From positions 1-23,043 of the forward strand of contig DASCOT010000086.1 of NCBI GenBank assembly GCA_036012155.1: a DNA stretch of 23,043 bases, read 5' to 3'. Below, piece after piece: positions 9,046 to 16,502 of this stretch (the stretch's first letter is position 1; the number at the start of each line of letters is the position of its first letter). The notes beneath the pieces are model-generated. The model was given only the letters and a program-made list of their open reading frames with translations, was not told where the DNA came from and searched no databases. The DNA is from DASCOT01 sp036012155 (GTDB lineage Bacteria; Acidobacteriota; UBA890; WLXD01). A program made the translations under genes and the position numbers.

Positions 9046-9214
9046 AGAGATCAGCGCTCCTTGACCGCGACTGGTAATGCTGGTTGGTGGTAGTAACTGA
9101 ATTGCTACACATCGCAGACGGGATCTACGAGTCAGATCAAGGTGCCTCGAGGGGGCCCATGCGAGGGGTGCTTGTCGTCTGCGGAGCGGATTCTCGGACG
9201 TTTGAGGCGGTGCG

Positions 9215-9751
9215 TCAATCGATCCGATCAGCCGCCCCAGCAGCTAGCCGAAGTCGAGCGTAGTGTTCCACACGCGCTCTACGGAACCAGGTGACGACCT
9301 CCACATGGATCAAGGGCCCGGCCGGGTCACCCACCGAGCGCAGGTCACCGCGCGGCCCGACGACACGCGATACGGAGACCGTAGCGCCGACGCCCAGATC
9401 CGGCGTTCCGGGATCAGGCGGCGCCGGTGTGGAAGGCGGCCAGGCGGCCCCCGGCGGCGTCGGGAACACGGCCACTCGAACCGCCGATCTCGGCGTCTCT
9501 AGAAATCCGTTTCGCACACGCACCGGACGCGCCGCCGCCGGCCAGGGCAGCTCACCGTCGCCGAGCGCCGCTGTGGCTTGCAGCACCACTGCGTCAGCCA
9601 GGGCGCGTGCCTGCGCGAGATCGGCCCGATACGACCGCGCTTCGTAGGAGGCCAGCGCAGCCGCCAGCATCAGAGCGGTGAGCATGGCCAGCACAGCCGT
9701 AGCGCCAGTGACAAGCAGCAGTGCGGCGCCGCGGTCGGCGGTGCAACTCAC
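9215..9751 (-). CDS. pilX: PilX-like pilus assembly protein
   Basis: A 178-aa protein with a short basic N-terminus (DRG) followed by one hydrophobic helix (about 9-32, AALLLVTGATAVLAML) and a Pro/Ala-rich extracytoplasmic part. The layout and position match PilX-type minor pilus proteins: an RG-ALL start and no glutamate at +5. The GTG start at 9751 overlaps the upstream pilW stop as GTGA. By family knowledge PilX-like proteins belong to the minor-pilin priming complex. The sequence after the helix is not diagnostic, so the assignment rests on the N-terminus and the operon position. The gene that usually follows, pilY1, is absent. Confidence 0.7.
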   Translation of the reverse strand: MSCTADRGAALLLVTGATAVLAMLTALMLAAALASYEARSYRADLAQARALADAVVLQATAALGDGELPWPAAARPVRVRNGFLETPRSAVRVAVFPTPPGAAWPPSTPAPPDPGTPDLGVGATVSVSRVVGPRGDLRSVGDPAGPLIHVEVVTWFRRARVEHYARLRLAAGAADRID

Positions 9752-10551
9752 CGGCGGCCGATCCCTGCCCAGCGGACAGCCTGCACCCGGACGTCGGCGG
9801 AGCTCGCGGCACAGTCGATCCGTGCCGTGACAATCTCTGCCGACCGCAGCAATGATTCTGCGAGCCCGAGAGGGCTGGCGCCGAGCTCGCCGGCAAGACC
9901 ATAGCGGATGTCAACGCCGGCAAGGCCATCCACGACCGGCTGCCAGCTGCCTGCGTCGTCGCGGCGCCTGAGCTCCACACCGGTCTCAGTGTGCCGGGTT
10001 TGGTAGGTGCGTAGCGTGAGCGGAACTAGGGCCCTGACCGGCCCGTGTTCCTGAAGAATGCGCCGTTGGCTAGCCTGCCAGCCCACCTCGACCAGTTGCT
10101 CCGCAGAGAACCGGCCCGCCTGCACCACGTTGGCTACCGGCACGGCCGGGGAGGCAGCGGCCAGGCCGACCGCCGCTACCTGTGTATCCACCGTCAGCTC
10201 GCCGAGGCCGGTGACTCGATACACACCGTCCGACAGCTGGTCCACTTCCACGGGGAGCGCCTCCGTCAGCGCCACTTGCACACCGGACGCAGCCGGTTCG
10301 ACGACCCCGACAAGGCCGGTCCCCACGATCAACCGCGTGCGCGACCCCAGCCCCCGCGCCGAACGGCGCAGGTCTCGGGCCAACTCCTCAGCGCAGCGCT
10401 CGGCGCGCATCGTTGCGTCGAGCCGCATCATCCGACCGCGGACGGTGGCGGCGCTGTTCACCGCTAGACCCAGGACTCCCGCCGCCAGAAGCCCGGTACA
10501 GGATGAGGCCACCAGCAGCTCCACGAGCACGTGCCCCCCGTCGCGCCTCAC
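9748..10551 (-). CDS. pilW: PilW/GspJ-like minor prepilin
   Basis: A 267-aa prepilin. The leader is MRRDGG, cleaved after Gly6, followed by HVLVE with the conserved glutamate at +5 and a hydrophobic helix (about 7-32). The +1 residue is His, where Phe or Met is usual, and the helix carries an unusual SSCT stretch. The remainder is a large soluble domain ending in the RVQAVRWAGIGRR region. It is coupled on both sides by GTGA overlaps, from pilV and into pilX, the typical arrangement of minor pilins. The type fits PilW; GspJ-like is an equally fair description. PilD from this locus is the probable processing enzyme. Confidence 0.78.
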   Translation of the reverse strand: MRRDGGHVLVELLVASSCTGLLAAGVLGLAVNSAATVRGRMMRLDATMRAERCAEELARDLRRSARGLGSRTRLIVGTGLVGVVEPAASGVQVALTEALPVEVDQLSDGVYRVTGLGELTVDTQVAAVGLAAASPAVPVANVVQAGRFSAEQLVEVGWQASQRRILQEHGPVRALVPLTLRTYQTRHTETGVELRRRDDAGSWQPVVDGLAGVDIRYGLAGELGASPLGLAESLLRSAEIVTARIDCAASSADVRVQAVRWAGIGRR

Positions 10552-10961
10552 CGAGCCACCAGTAGCCTCGCGCTCGGCGGCGACTCGGCTTCGTCAGAAC
10601 CGACCGCGACACCGCACCAGGCGCGGACCCAAAGCCACTCCGACGTGACACTGTCGAGCACATCGATCTGCCGTCGACAGTTCACCGACAGCGGCATCGG
10701 GTCATCCGCGGTGCCCGGAAGCGCATCCGGTCCGGGCAATGACACGGCGTGCCGACCGATCGGATAGACAACACCGGGGAGTGCGGTCTGCGACACGACG
10801 CTGACCGCTTCCTGGGCTCGGCGCCGATCCTCCGCCACCCCGATCACCTCGACCGCTGCGGCGAGAATGCGGACGATGCCCAGCAACGCGATCGCCATCA
10901 TCAACAGGGCGACCATGACTTCGACCAGGCCGAATCCGCTCGGCTGAACGCGCCAACTCAT
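10548..10961 (-). CDS. pilV: PilV-like minor prepilin
   Basis: A 137-aa prepilin with leader MSWRVQPSG, cleavage after Gly9, then FGLVEVMVALLMMAIALLGI with Phe at +1 and Glu at +5. This is the PilV/GspI-type N-terminus. Two cysteines in the C-terminal part (VNCRRQ and RAWCGV) could form a disulfide. The start ATG at 10961 lacks an obvious strong ribosome binding site. It follows fimT after a 255-nt gap and overlaps pilW. It probably acts in the minor-pilin complex at the pilus tip. Confidence 0.82.
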   Translation of the reverse strand: MSWRVQPSGFGLVEVMVALLMMAIALLGIVRILAAAVEVIGVAEDRRRAQEAVSVVSQTALPGVVYPIGRHAVSLPGPDALPGTADDPMPLSVNCRRQIDVLDSVTSEWLWVRAWCGVAVGSDEAESPPSARLLVAR

Positions 10962-11216
10962 GCAGGCCTGAGACGGACGCCCGGCCGGGGTTTCTGATCA
11001 GGGACGAATCAGCGAGGCGGCGGATACACGTATGCCGCGGATCGAGTGAGAAACGAGCAGCCGACCCGTCGATTCCTCTGCCCGACAAGTCGACCCGGGC
11101 GGGTACCCGACAGGGAGCGCACTAGGTGGGCGAGAGCAAGCTCGGGTCAGTCGGTCCGTGGGCCCGACGGCGGCAGGAGGGTACGCTGCCATCGGGCTCC
11201 ACGACCCGCTAACGTA

Positions 11217-11735
11217 CTAGTACGCGTAGGCGTGGTGAGCTACCTGTACCCTGCCGGTGGCCCGGTTGACCGTGACCGTGAACACATCACCAAGTGAGTT
11301 GCCCAGAAAGATCTGGTCGTCGCTCGCTGTGCTGTCGTTGAGACTACCGTCGGCGTGGAATAGGAGCTCGTCGTTGGGAGTGCTGACCGGATCCGAGTCA
11401 CCCGAGTAGGCCACTCCCGATGGCAGCACGTGCGGCAGTGGATCGAGGAGCGTTCCCGAGGAGGGATCGCCCTGGTAGAGCGCGTAGGTGCCGGCTCCAA
11501 CGTTGAAATCGATCGAGAAGTCGTCGTTCTGGCTAACCGCACGCATACGCTGAAGCTGCATCGCGGCAGCGACCTCCTGTGCGGCAGTTCGCACTCGGTA
11601 ACGTTCCAGCCACTCCTGCATGCTTGGCAAGCCGATCATTGCCATGAGTCCAATCACCGCCATCGTCACGGTGAGCTCGATCAAGGAAAAACCTCGCTCG
11701 TCGTGCCGACGACGCGCCACCTCTCGTATCCGCAT
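11217..11735 (-). CDS. fimT: FimT/GspH-type minor prepilin
   Basis: A 172-aa pseudopilin. The prepilin site is DERG/FSLIELTVTMAVIGLMAM, with cleavage after Gly15, Phe at +1 and Glu at +5. The body (LQRMRAVSQNDDFSIDF, then a strand-rich C-terminus) matches the GspH/FimT domain. The start ATG at 11735 is preceded by AGGAGG about 11 nt upstream. It lies between pilD and pilV, the usual place at the head of a fimT-pilV-pilW-pilX set. FimT proteins in some species bind DNA for uptake; nothing here shows that directly. Confidence 0.85.
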   Translation of the reverse strand: MRIREVARRRHDERGFSLIELTVTMAVIGLMAMIGLPSMQEWLERYRVRTAAQEVAAAMQLQRMRAVSQNDDFSIDFNVGAGTYALYQGDPSSGTLLDPLPHVLPSGVAYSGDSDPVSTPNDELLFHADGSLNDSTASDDQIFLGNSLGDVFTVTVNRATGRVQVAHHAYAY

Positions 11736-12025
11736 GGCTCGCTACCCCCTCCTGGCGAATCGATCCGAGGCGCGGCTCTTCGGCGCCCCAGGGTGATCGA
11801 ATCTGCTTCGGTATGGGGCAGTCTAGAGATCTGATGCCCTGACCCAGCAGCCCGTTCGCGGCCCCGCGGGGATGTCCCCGGACAGCTGCGACACAGGCGC
11901 GGTAACGATGAGTCTAATGTGGAATCCGCCGTCCTCGCGACGCCGTCAATCGACTCGGTCGGCCAAGCGCGGACAGCCTTCGATCTCCGCGCGCGACCTC
12001 GGTGGCACGGAGAGAGACGCCTCGA

Positions 12026-12808
12026 CTACGGCGTTACACCAAAGGTTCGCCAGTACCAGGCGAAGATCTCGGCGCCGCGATAGCTCACCAACACGGCGGC
12101 CGCTGCCAGGAATGTGCCGAAGGGGAGAGCGTACTCCCAGCCCTTGCGCGAGAAGATGATGAAAAGCGCCCCGACAATGCTCCCGAGGAGCGAACCGAGG
12201 AAGATTGTCATCAGTGCACCCTGCCAGCCGAGGAAGGCTCCCACCAGCAGCATCATCTTCACGTCGCCCATGCCCATACCCTCGCGCCCGCGCGCCTTCA
12301 GATACACGAAAGCCACCAGGTAGAGCAGGCCGGCGCCAGCCACGGCTCCGATCAGCGAGTCGTACCAGGCAACCCGCGGGTCCACGAACGACAACAGGAA
12401 GCCGATCGCAGCGCCCGGAATCGTGATCACGTTGGGCAGGATTCTATGATCGACGTCGATCAACGCCAGGGCCAGCATGACGTAGGCGAACAGGGCTGTC
12501 GAGGCGGCACTCGGGGTAAGGCCCCAGTACCAGACTGAGCTCGCGAGGATGATGCCGCCGAGCAATTCGACCATCGGGTAGCGCCAGGGAATCGGCTCGC
12601 GGCATGTGGAGCACCTGCCGCGCAGAGCAACATACGACAGCAACGGCAAGTTCTGGTACCAGTGGATCGGCGCGCCGCAGGCTGGGCAAAACGACCGGCG
12701 AAGAAGATCCACCTTAAGGGGTACCCGATACACGAGCGCGTTCAGGAACGAGCCGAGGGCCAGACCCAGGAGAAAGGCGACGCCGGCATCGAAAACCTCA
12801 GGTCGCAT
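12026..12808 (-). CDS. pilD: Prepilin leader peptidase / N-methyltransferase
   Basis: PilD cleaves prepilin leaders and methylates the new N-terminal residue at the inner membrane. It is 260 aa and polytopic. Near the N-terminus is GSFLNALVYRVP, followed by two CxxC pairs (Cys41/44 and Cys66/69) of the zinc-binding loop of full-length bifunctional enzymes. The two catalytic aspartates of this aspartic protease family are Asp118 (in LALIDVDHR) and Asp182 (in GMGMGDVK). The start ATG at 12808 has an AGAGGGA site upstream. Its likely substrates PilA, FimT, PilV and PilW are all encoded in this window. Confidence 0.97.
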   Translation of the reverse strand: MRPEVFDAGVAFLLGLALGSFLNALVYRVPLKVDLLRRSFCPACGAPIHWYQNLPLLSYVALRGRCSTCREPIPWRYPMVELLGGIILASSVWYWGLTPSAASTALFAYVMLALALIDVDHRILPNVITIPGAAIGFLLSFVDPRVAWYDSLIGAVAGAGLLYLVAFVYLKARGREGMGMGDVKMMLLVGAFLGWQGALMTIFLGSLLGSIVGALFIIFSRKGWEYALPFGTFLAAAAVLVSYRGAEIFAWYWRTFGVTP

Positions 12809-12842
12809 GGCTATCCCTCTTCTGTTGTATCGCCTGGCAGCG

Positions 12843-13715
12843 CTAGCGGCCAGCGCGCGAAGAACCCTCTCGCGGATCGTTGACCGTTCCGGTCACCTGA
12901 TCGTAGGCATATGGCTCGCCGGTGGGCGTCGCTGGCACAGAGGGCAGATAGCCCTGGCTTCGTAGCGCATCGAGAACTCTAGGAGGCCTTCCGCGGTCGA
13001 GGCGGAAGCGTCCAATCGCGGCGTGCAGCTCCTCGAGGTCGAGCTCGATCTTCAGGTCATAGACGTGCTGCCAGGACACTGCCTCGATTTGCTTGTCTCC
13101 GCTCTCCAACGCCCGGCCATGTACATCCAGCCAGAGCGCCAGGGCCGCCTTGCGATCACCAGAGAGCTCCGCCATCCCGGCCCGCACGCGACCCAGCAAC
13201 GGAGGCGTACCTGGAAGCTCCAACGCACGATCGAAGTAGCCCGCGGCGCGACGATAGTCGTCGAGGGCGATCCACGCGTAGTGTCCGGCCTCCATAGGGT
13301 AGATCCAGTCGTCGGGATTCTCTTCGGCACCCTTGTCGAGCAAACGGATCGCCAACTCAGCATCGCCCATGTCGATTGCCATGATCAATGCGCCCGTCAG
13401 ATACGCATCCTGGTATCGAGGATCGAGGTCAGTGATCACGTCAAAGATGCGCCAGAGGTAGCGCCGGCCCTCCTCGCTTCGATGGTGCCCGTAATACTGG
13501 ATACTCCACAGGTAGAGGCTGTCGGCAATCGCCGTCTGGAAGCCGAGGCTAGCGGCATCGAGATACCGGCCAGTCGGAAGAAACAACAGCGATTCGGGTT
13601 GCGACCATCGCGCTCGGCGGTAGTCAATCGACACCTGTGGCATGACCCAGCCGCCCAGGCATGCGAGTAGCAGTATCCACAGCCCCGCGGCGCTCCAGGC
13701 CTCCCTCGGGCTCAC
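12843..13715 (-). CDS. TPR-type membrane-anchored protein of the pilus locus
   Basis: A 290-aa protein with an N-terminal hydrophobic segment (about 9-26, LWILLLACLGGWVMP), then helical repeats of TPR type. Recognisable parts are IADSLYLWSIQYYG, an ITDLDPRYQDAYLTGAL helix pair, LAIRLLDKGAEENPDDW and YRRAAGYFDRALELPG. It is probably anchored in the inner membrane with the repeats in the periplasm. The GTG start at 13715 overlaps the ABC transporter stop as GTGA, so the two are translationally coupled and presumably act together. A similarly placed accessory gene accompanies the ABC genes of the Myxococcus pilus locus (pilG), but I cannot show homology by eye. Its function is unknown beyond the locus. 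Confidence 0.82.
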   Translation of the reverse strand: MSPREAWSAAGLWILLLACLGGWVMPQVSIDYRRARWSQPESLLFLPTGRYLDAASLGFQTAIADSLYLWSIQYYGHHRSEEGRRYLWRIFDVITDLDPRYQDAYLTGALIMAIDMGDAELAIRLLDKGAEENPDDWIYPMEAGHYAWIALDDYRRAAGYFDRALELPGTPPLLGRVRAGMAELSGDRKAALALWLDVHGRALESGDKQIEAVSWQHVYDLKIELDLEELHAAIGRFRLDRGRPPRVLDALRSQGYLPSVPATPTGEPYAYDQVTGTVNDPREGSSRAGR

Positions 13716-15526
13716 GTCAGATCTCGACGACGGAACAGGAGCGCCGCCAAGGCCAACATGCCGATTGTGTAGGCCGCGGCATAGCCGAGAGCGTCGAGTA
13801 GATAGCCACTGCTGATCGGTAACTCGTGAACAACCCTACTGCGGACGTTGAAGGTCTCCAGGTCCGGGAGCGTGTAGTACAAGACGCTCACCAGGAGCCG
13901 CGCCGCGGTGCCGGGAACGAAGTCGAGGAGCGTGTTGAACGCCCACGAGAGATGACCGACGACATATATCGCCACAGTAAACAACGCCGCCAACATCGGC
14001 GTGGTGAAGCTCGAGAAGACCAGCGCCACCGCGGTAATGATCGACAGCTCCACGTAGCTGAGCATCACCGCCGGTAACAGGTGCGACGGGAAGCTGCCGC
14101 TCTTCCACCATACGAGCGCGACGTAGAAGATTGCCATCAACCCCACCACCACGGCGAGCGTCAGCATCAGACCGAAGTACTTCCCCACGAGGAACTGCCA
14201 TCGTGGGACCGGCTTGGCGAGGACAGCGTAGATGGTGCGCTTCTCTACTTCTTTGTGAACCAACATGATGCCGATGAACAGGGCGATGACGGTGCCGAAC
14301 AAGGCGAGCGCAGCTAGGCCCAGGTCCGTGACGATCTTCAGCTCGCTGCCCACCGTGAGAAGCGACAAGATCGTCGACGATGCCATCATCAGCAGCGCGA
14401 AGGCCATGAACATCACGAGGATGCGATCGCGAATCGCCTCACGAAACGTGTTCACCGCGATCGCCGCAACACGATCGATCATCGCGTCCCCCCGGCTACC
14501 GCGCGGCTCGGCACCGAGGTCGCTCTTGCGGGCCCCGGTATTGGGCGGGGCCTCGACGTCGGCTTGCTCCGACGGAGGCCGGCGTTTTGACGAAGAATTG
14601 CCGGCCATGGCAGGCTGCCGGTTCCGCAGTGTCGAAACAAAGTAGTCCTCTAGCGTTGCGCGATGCGGTGTGACCTGGACGATCCGCCCTCCCGCCGTGC
14701 GGACGATGTCAACCCAGCGGTCGAGGCGCGCAACATCGTCGATCCGAAAGTAGAGACGGTCACCGTGGCGCGCACGGTGCGCGAATTCAGTCAGTTTGCC
14801 GCTCGGTACACCCTCGCAAGCCGCGTCCCAGTAGCGAACGCGCTCCTCGAGGAGAGCTTGGACCGAGCTCTCATTGAGGATCCGCCCTTCGAATAGCAAG
14901 CCGACCCGGTCACACAGGGCCTCGGCGTCGCCGAGGATGTGGCTGGAGAAGAAGACCGTCGTCCCTTTCTCCTTGAGCCCCAAGATGATGTCTTTGATCT
15001 CGCGACGGCCAATGGGATCGAGCCCCGACATCGGCTCGTCCAAGATCACCAGCTCCGGATCGTTGATCAACGCTTGCGCAAGACCGACGCGCTGCAGCAT
15101 GCCTTTGGAGTATTGCTTGATCGGCACGTCGGCGTTGGCGGTCATGCCCACTCGCTCGAGCAACTCCGCCGTGCGATGCACTCGAGTAGCCCGGGGCAGG
15201 CAGAAGAGCCGCCCGAAATAGTCGATCAGCTCGCGCCCGGTAAGGTGAGCGTAGAAGTAGGGCTGCTCTGGCAAGTAGCCGAGCTTCTGGCGCGCCGCCG
15301 GCTCGGATCCGTTGCGCCCGAAGATCTCGATCGTGCCGCGATCGGGTGTCAACAAACCGAGCAAGCACTTCATGGAGGTGGTCTTGCCCGCGCCGTTCGG
15401 CCCGAGGAAGCCGTAGATCTCGCCGCGCTCCACACGCAGAGACACGTCGTGAAGCACGGGCTTGTGGCGTAACCAGAAACCATGCTGAAGCGACTTGGCT
15501 ACGCCGTCGAACCGAACGATCGGCAT
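13712..15526 (-). CDS. Fused ABC transporter: ATPase plus ABC-2 type permease (PilH-PilI-like)
   Basis: A 604-aa single reading frame containing two proteins that are normally separate. The N-terminal ATPase has Walker A GPNGAGKT (42-49), signature YSKGM (139-143), Walker B LVILDEP (159-165) and switch His196 (SSHIL). After a low-complexity, charged linker (about 310-348) comes an ABC-2 permease of about 256 residues with about six membrane helices. It begins MIDRVAAIAVNTFREAIRDR. I favour ATG at 15526 (a GGGGTGA ribosome binding site 6 nt upstream) over GTG at 15535. An internal ATG at 14482 with a GGGGGGA site could still start the permease alone. The position between pilA and pilD is that of pilH/pilI, needed for pili in Myxococcus by published work. 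The substrate is unknown. Confidence 0.9.
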   Translation of the reverse strand: MPIVRFDGVAKSLQHGFWLRHKPVLHDVSLRVERGEIYGFLGPNGAGKTTSMKCLLGLLTPDRGTIEIFGRNGSEPAARQKLGYLPEQPYFYAHLTGRELIDYFGRLFCLPRATRVHRTAELLERVGMTANADVPIKQYSKGMLQRVGLAQALINDPELVILDEPMSGLDPIGRREIKDIILGLKEKGTTVFFSSHILGDAEALCDRVGLLFEGRILNESSVQALLEERVRYWDAACEGVPSGKLTEFAHRARHGDRLYFRIDDVARLDRWVDIVRTAGGRIVQVTPHRATLEDYFVSTLRNRQPAMAGNSSSKRRPPSEQADVEAPPNTGARKSDLGAEPRGSRGDAMIDRVAAIAVNTFREAIRDRILVMFMAFALLMMASSTILSLLTVGSELKIVTDLGLAALALFGTVIALFIGIMLVHKEVEKRTIYAVLAKPVPRWQFLVGKYFGLMLTLAVVVGLMAIFYVALVWWKSGSFPSHLLPAVMLSYVELSIITAVALVFSSFTTPMLAALFTVAIYVVGHLSWAFNTLLDFVPGTAARLLVSVLYYTLPDLETFNVRSRVVHELPISSGYLLDALGYAAAYTIGMLALAALLFRRRDLT

Positions 15527-15655
15527 TGGAATCACCCCACTGCGTCAGCCCAGGGCACGACACCACCCCTGGTGACACGAACACACTCGTAGTGCCGCCC
15601 CGCCGACCCACAGCCACCTTCGCCCATCCAAAGATTATCAAACCAGCCGCAAGAA

Positions 15656-15693
15656 AACCGAGCCCCCGTCGGTGCTCCGACGAGGGCTCGGTT
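15656..15693 (-). terminator. Rho-independent terminator after pilA
   Basis: Nearly perfect 17-bp inverted arms (AACCGAGCCC...GTCGG and its complement, one mismatch) flank a 4-nt loop. On the minus strand they are followed by TTTTCTT. The structure lies 27 nt after the pilA stop and before the ABC gene, so it should isolate the abundant pilA message from the accessory genes. Confidence 0.9.
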
Positions 15694-15719
15694 GGCCTAG
15701 CGCCTATCTTGGTTGGCGA

Positions 15720-16148
15720 TTATTGACCCGTCGGGGCCTGGGTGAACTGACCGTTGGTCAGCTCCAGGTCGACGTCGTAGGGATCGTTGATCCACGGGCT
15801 CGGCGCAGCCGGGCCGTCTGCGGCGTCTGAAGCATACGACTCGAGGCTGTACGAACCGCTGGACGTGCTGTACTGGAATGCGTTCGCCCAGGCATCGTTC
15901 GCCGGCACAACCTGCATATAGGTGGGCTGCAGGTCGGTGAGCGCCGAGGCATACGCACCCTGGTCCACACGGTAGGTACCGTTGGCCGTAGCGATGTTGC
16001 GCATGTCGGCCATCGTGCGGCGCTGACGGCCGCGGTCGATCGCGTCGAGCAACTGCGGAACGGCGATCGTCGCGATGATGCCGATGATCGCAACCACGAT
16101 CAGCAACTCGATCAGCGAGAAGCCGCTTTCGTTGCGCTTGAAGTTCAT
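15720..16148 (-). CDS. pilA: Major type IV pilin, prepilin form (GspG-like C-terminus)
   Basis: A 142-aa prepilin with leader MNFKRNESG, cleaved after Gly9, then FSLIELLIVVAIIGIIATIA with Phe at +1 and Glu at +5. This is the canonical class IVa N-terminal helix. The start ATG at 16148 is fixed by AGGAGG 6 nt upstream; the frame is open further upstream but has no such site. The C-terminal half (DAWANAFQYSTSSGSYSLES, then ASDAADGP and a DPYDVDLELTNGQF end) resembles the type II secretion major pseudopilin GspG. No cysteine pair is present. The position directly after pilR, the strong leader, the terminator and the likely sigma-54 promoter support it as the main pilin. A GspG-like pseudopilin is the alternative. 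Confidence 0.9.
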   Translation of the reverse strand: MNFKRNESGFSLIELLIVVAIIGIIATIAVPQLLDAIDRGRQRRTMADMRNIATANGTYRVDQGAYASALTDLQPTYMQVVPANDAWANAFQYSTSSGSYSLESYASDAADGPAAPSPWINDPYDVDLELTNGQFTQAPTGQ

Positions 16149-16160
16149 GATGTTCCTCCT

Positions 16161-16186
16161 GGGGCTGCAACCCCGTTGCGGGCCCC
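16161..16186 (-). promoter_or_regulatory. Leader hairpin upstream of the pilA ribosome binding site
   Basis: On the minus strand GGGGC and GCAAC pair with GTTGC and GCCCC around a short loop, with a small internal irregularity. The hairpin ends immediately before the AGGAGG of pilA. It could stabilise the 5' end of the mRNA or influence ribosome access. The pairing is directly visible; the role is inferred. Confidence 0.55.
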
Positions 16187-16245
16187 AAGGTCGGCGAATC
16201 TGCCAGTCCCTGTAAACCCTGCCAATCATCCGTGCTCGATGATTG

Positions 16246-16261
16246 AGCAATGGGCATGCTA
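16246..16261 (-). promoter_or_regulatory. Candidate sigma-54 (-24/-12) promoter of pilA
   Basis: The minus strand reads TAGCATGCCCATTGCT. It matches the sigma-54 consensus TGGCAYGN4TTGCW at all positions except one: AG instead of GG in the -24 element. The -12 TTGCT is intact with correct spacing. Transcription would start near 16235, giving a leader of about 87 nt. The neighbouring pilR encodes a sigma-54 activator, as expected. The mismatch affects a highly conserved base, so activity needs testing. Confidence 0.6.
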
Positions 16262-16502
16262 AACATCATCAAAACAGTTGATTAGATATACAAACGAAAC
16301 AAAACACCTCACCAGTTAGTAAACCGTAATCTCATAAGTTGTTGAATTCAGTGCTATTAAGCGTGAGACTGACGTTTACTAACTAATAATGATTTTTACT
16401 AGTTTTATCGACTTACTGATATTTTTTAAGTCGTTATAAGGATTAATGATAGCAAATTATGTCCGCTTACCAGAAAACGGCAGCCTGAACTGACAATTCG
16501 TG
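16262..16502. promoter_or_regulatory. AT-rich control region upstream of pilA
   Basis: A 241-nt noncoding stretch between pilR and the pilA promoter. Its first 180 nt are about 30% GC by my count, in an otherwise GC-rich segment. It holds a perfect inverted repeat (separate entry), further TTTACTA-like words (16395-16404) and A/T runs. The composition fits a bendable enhancer region for an activator plus IHF, upstream of a sigma-54 promoter. No reading frame of note is present. Confidence 0.6.
16314..16384. repeat. 11-bp perfect inverted repeat, candidate activator site upstream of pilA
   Basis: AGTTAGTAAAC at 16314-16324 and its exact reverse complement GTTTACTAACT at 16374-16384 are 60 bp apart start to start. 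They lie about 53-123 bp upstream of the candidate -24 element, the usual range for enhancer sites of sigma-54 activators. A degenerate third copy, TTTACTAGTT, is at 16395-16404. PilR is the obvious candidate binder; this is inference. Confidence 0.5.

Noticed and set aside
10962..11216. Possible small gene between fimT and pilV
   Set aside because: The only frame of note (64 aa, minus) is Arg/Pro/Ser-rich without a ribosome binding site or motif.
11872..12538. Plus-strand frames overlapping pilD and the adjacent 290-nt gap
   Set aside because: Compositionally biased translations without recognisable domains, lying antisense to pilD. The gap 11736-12025 shows only small GC palindromes.
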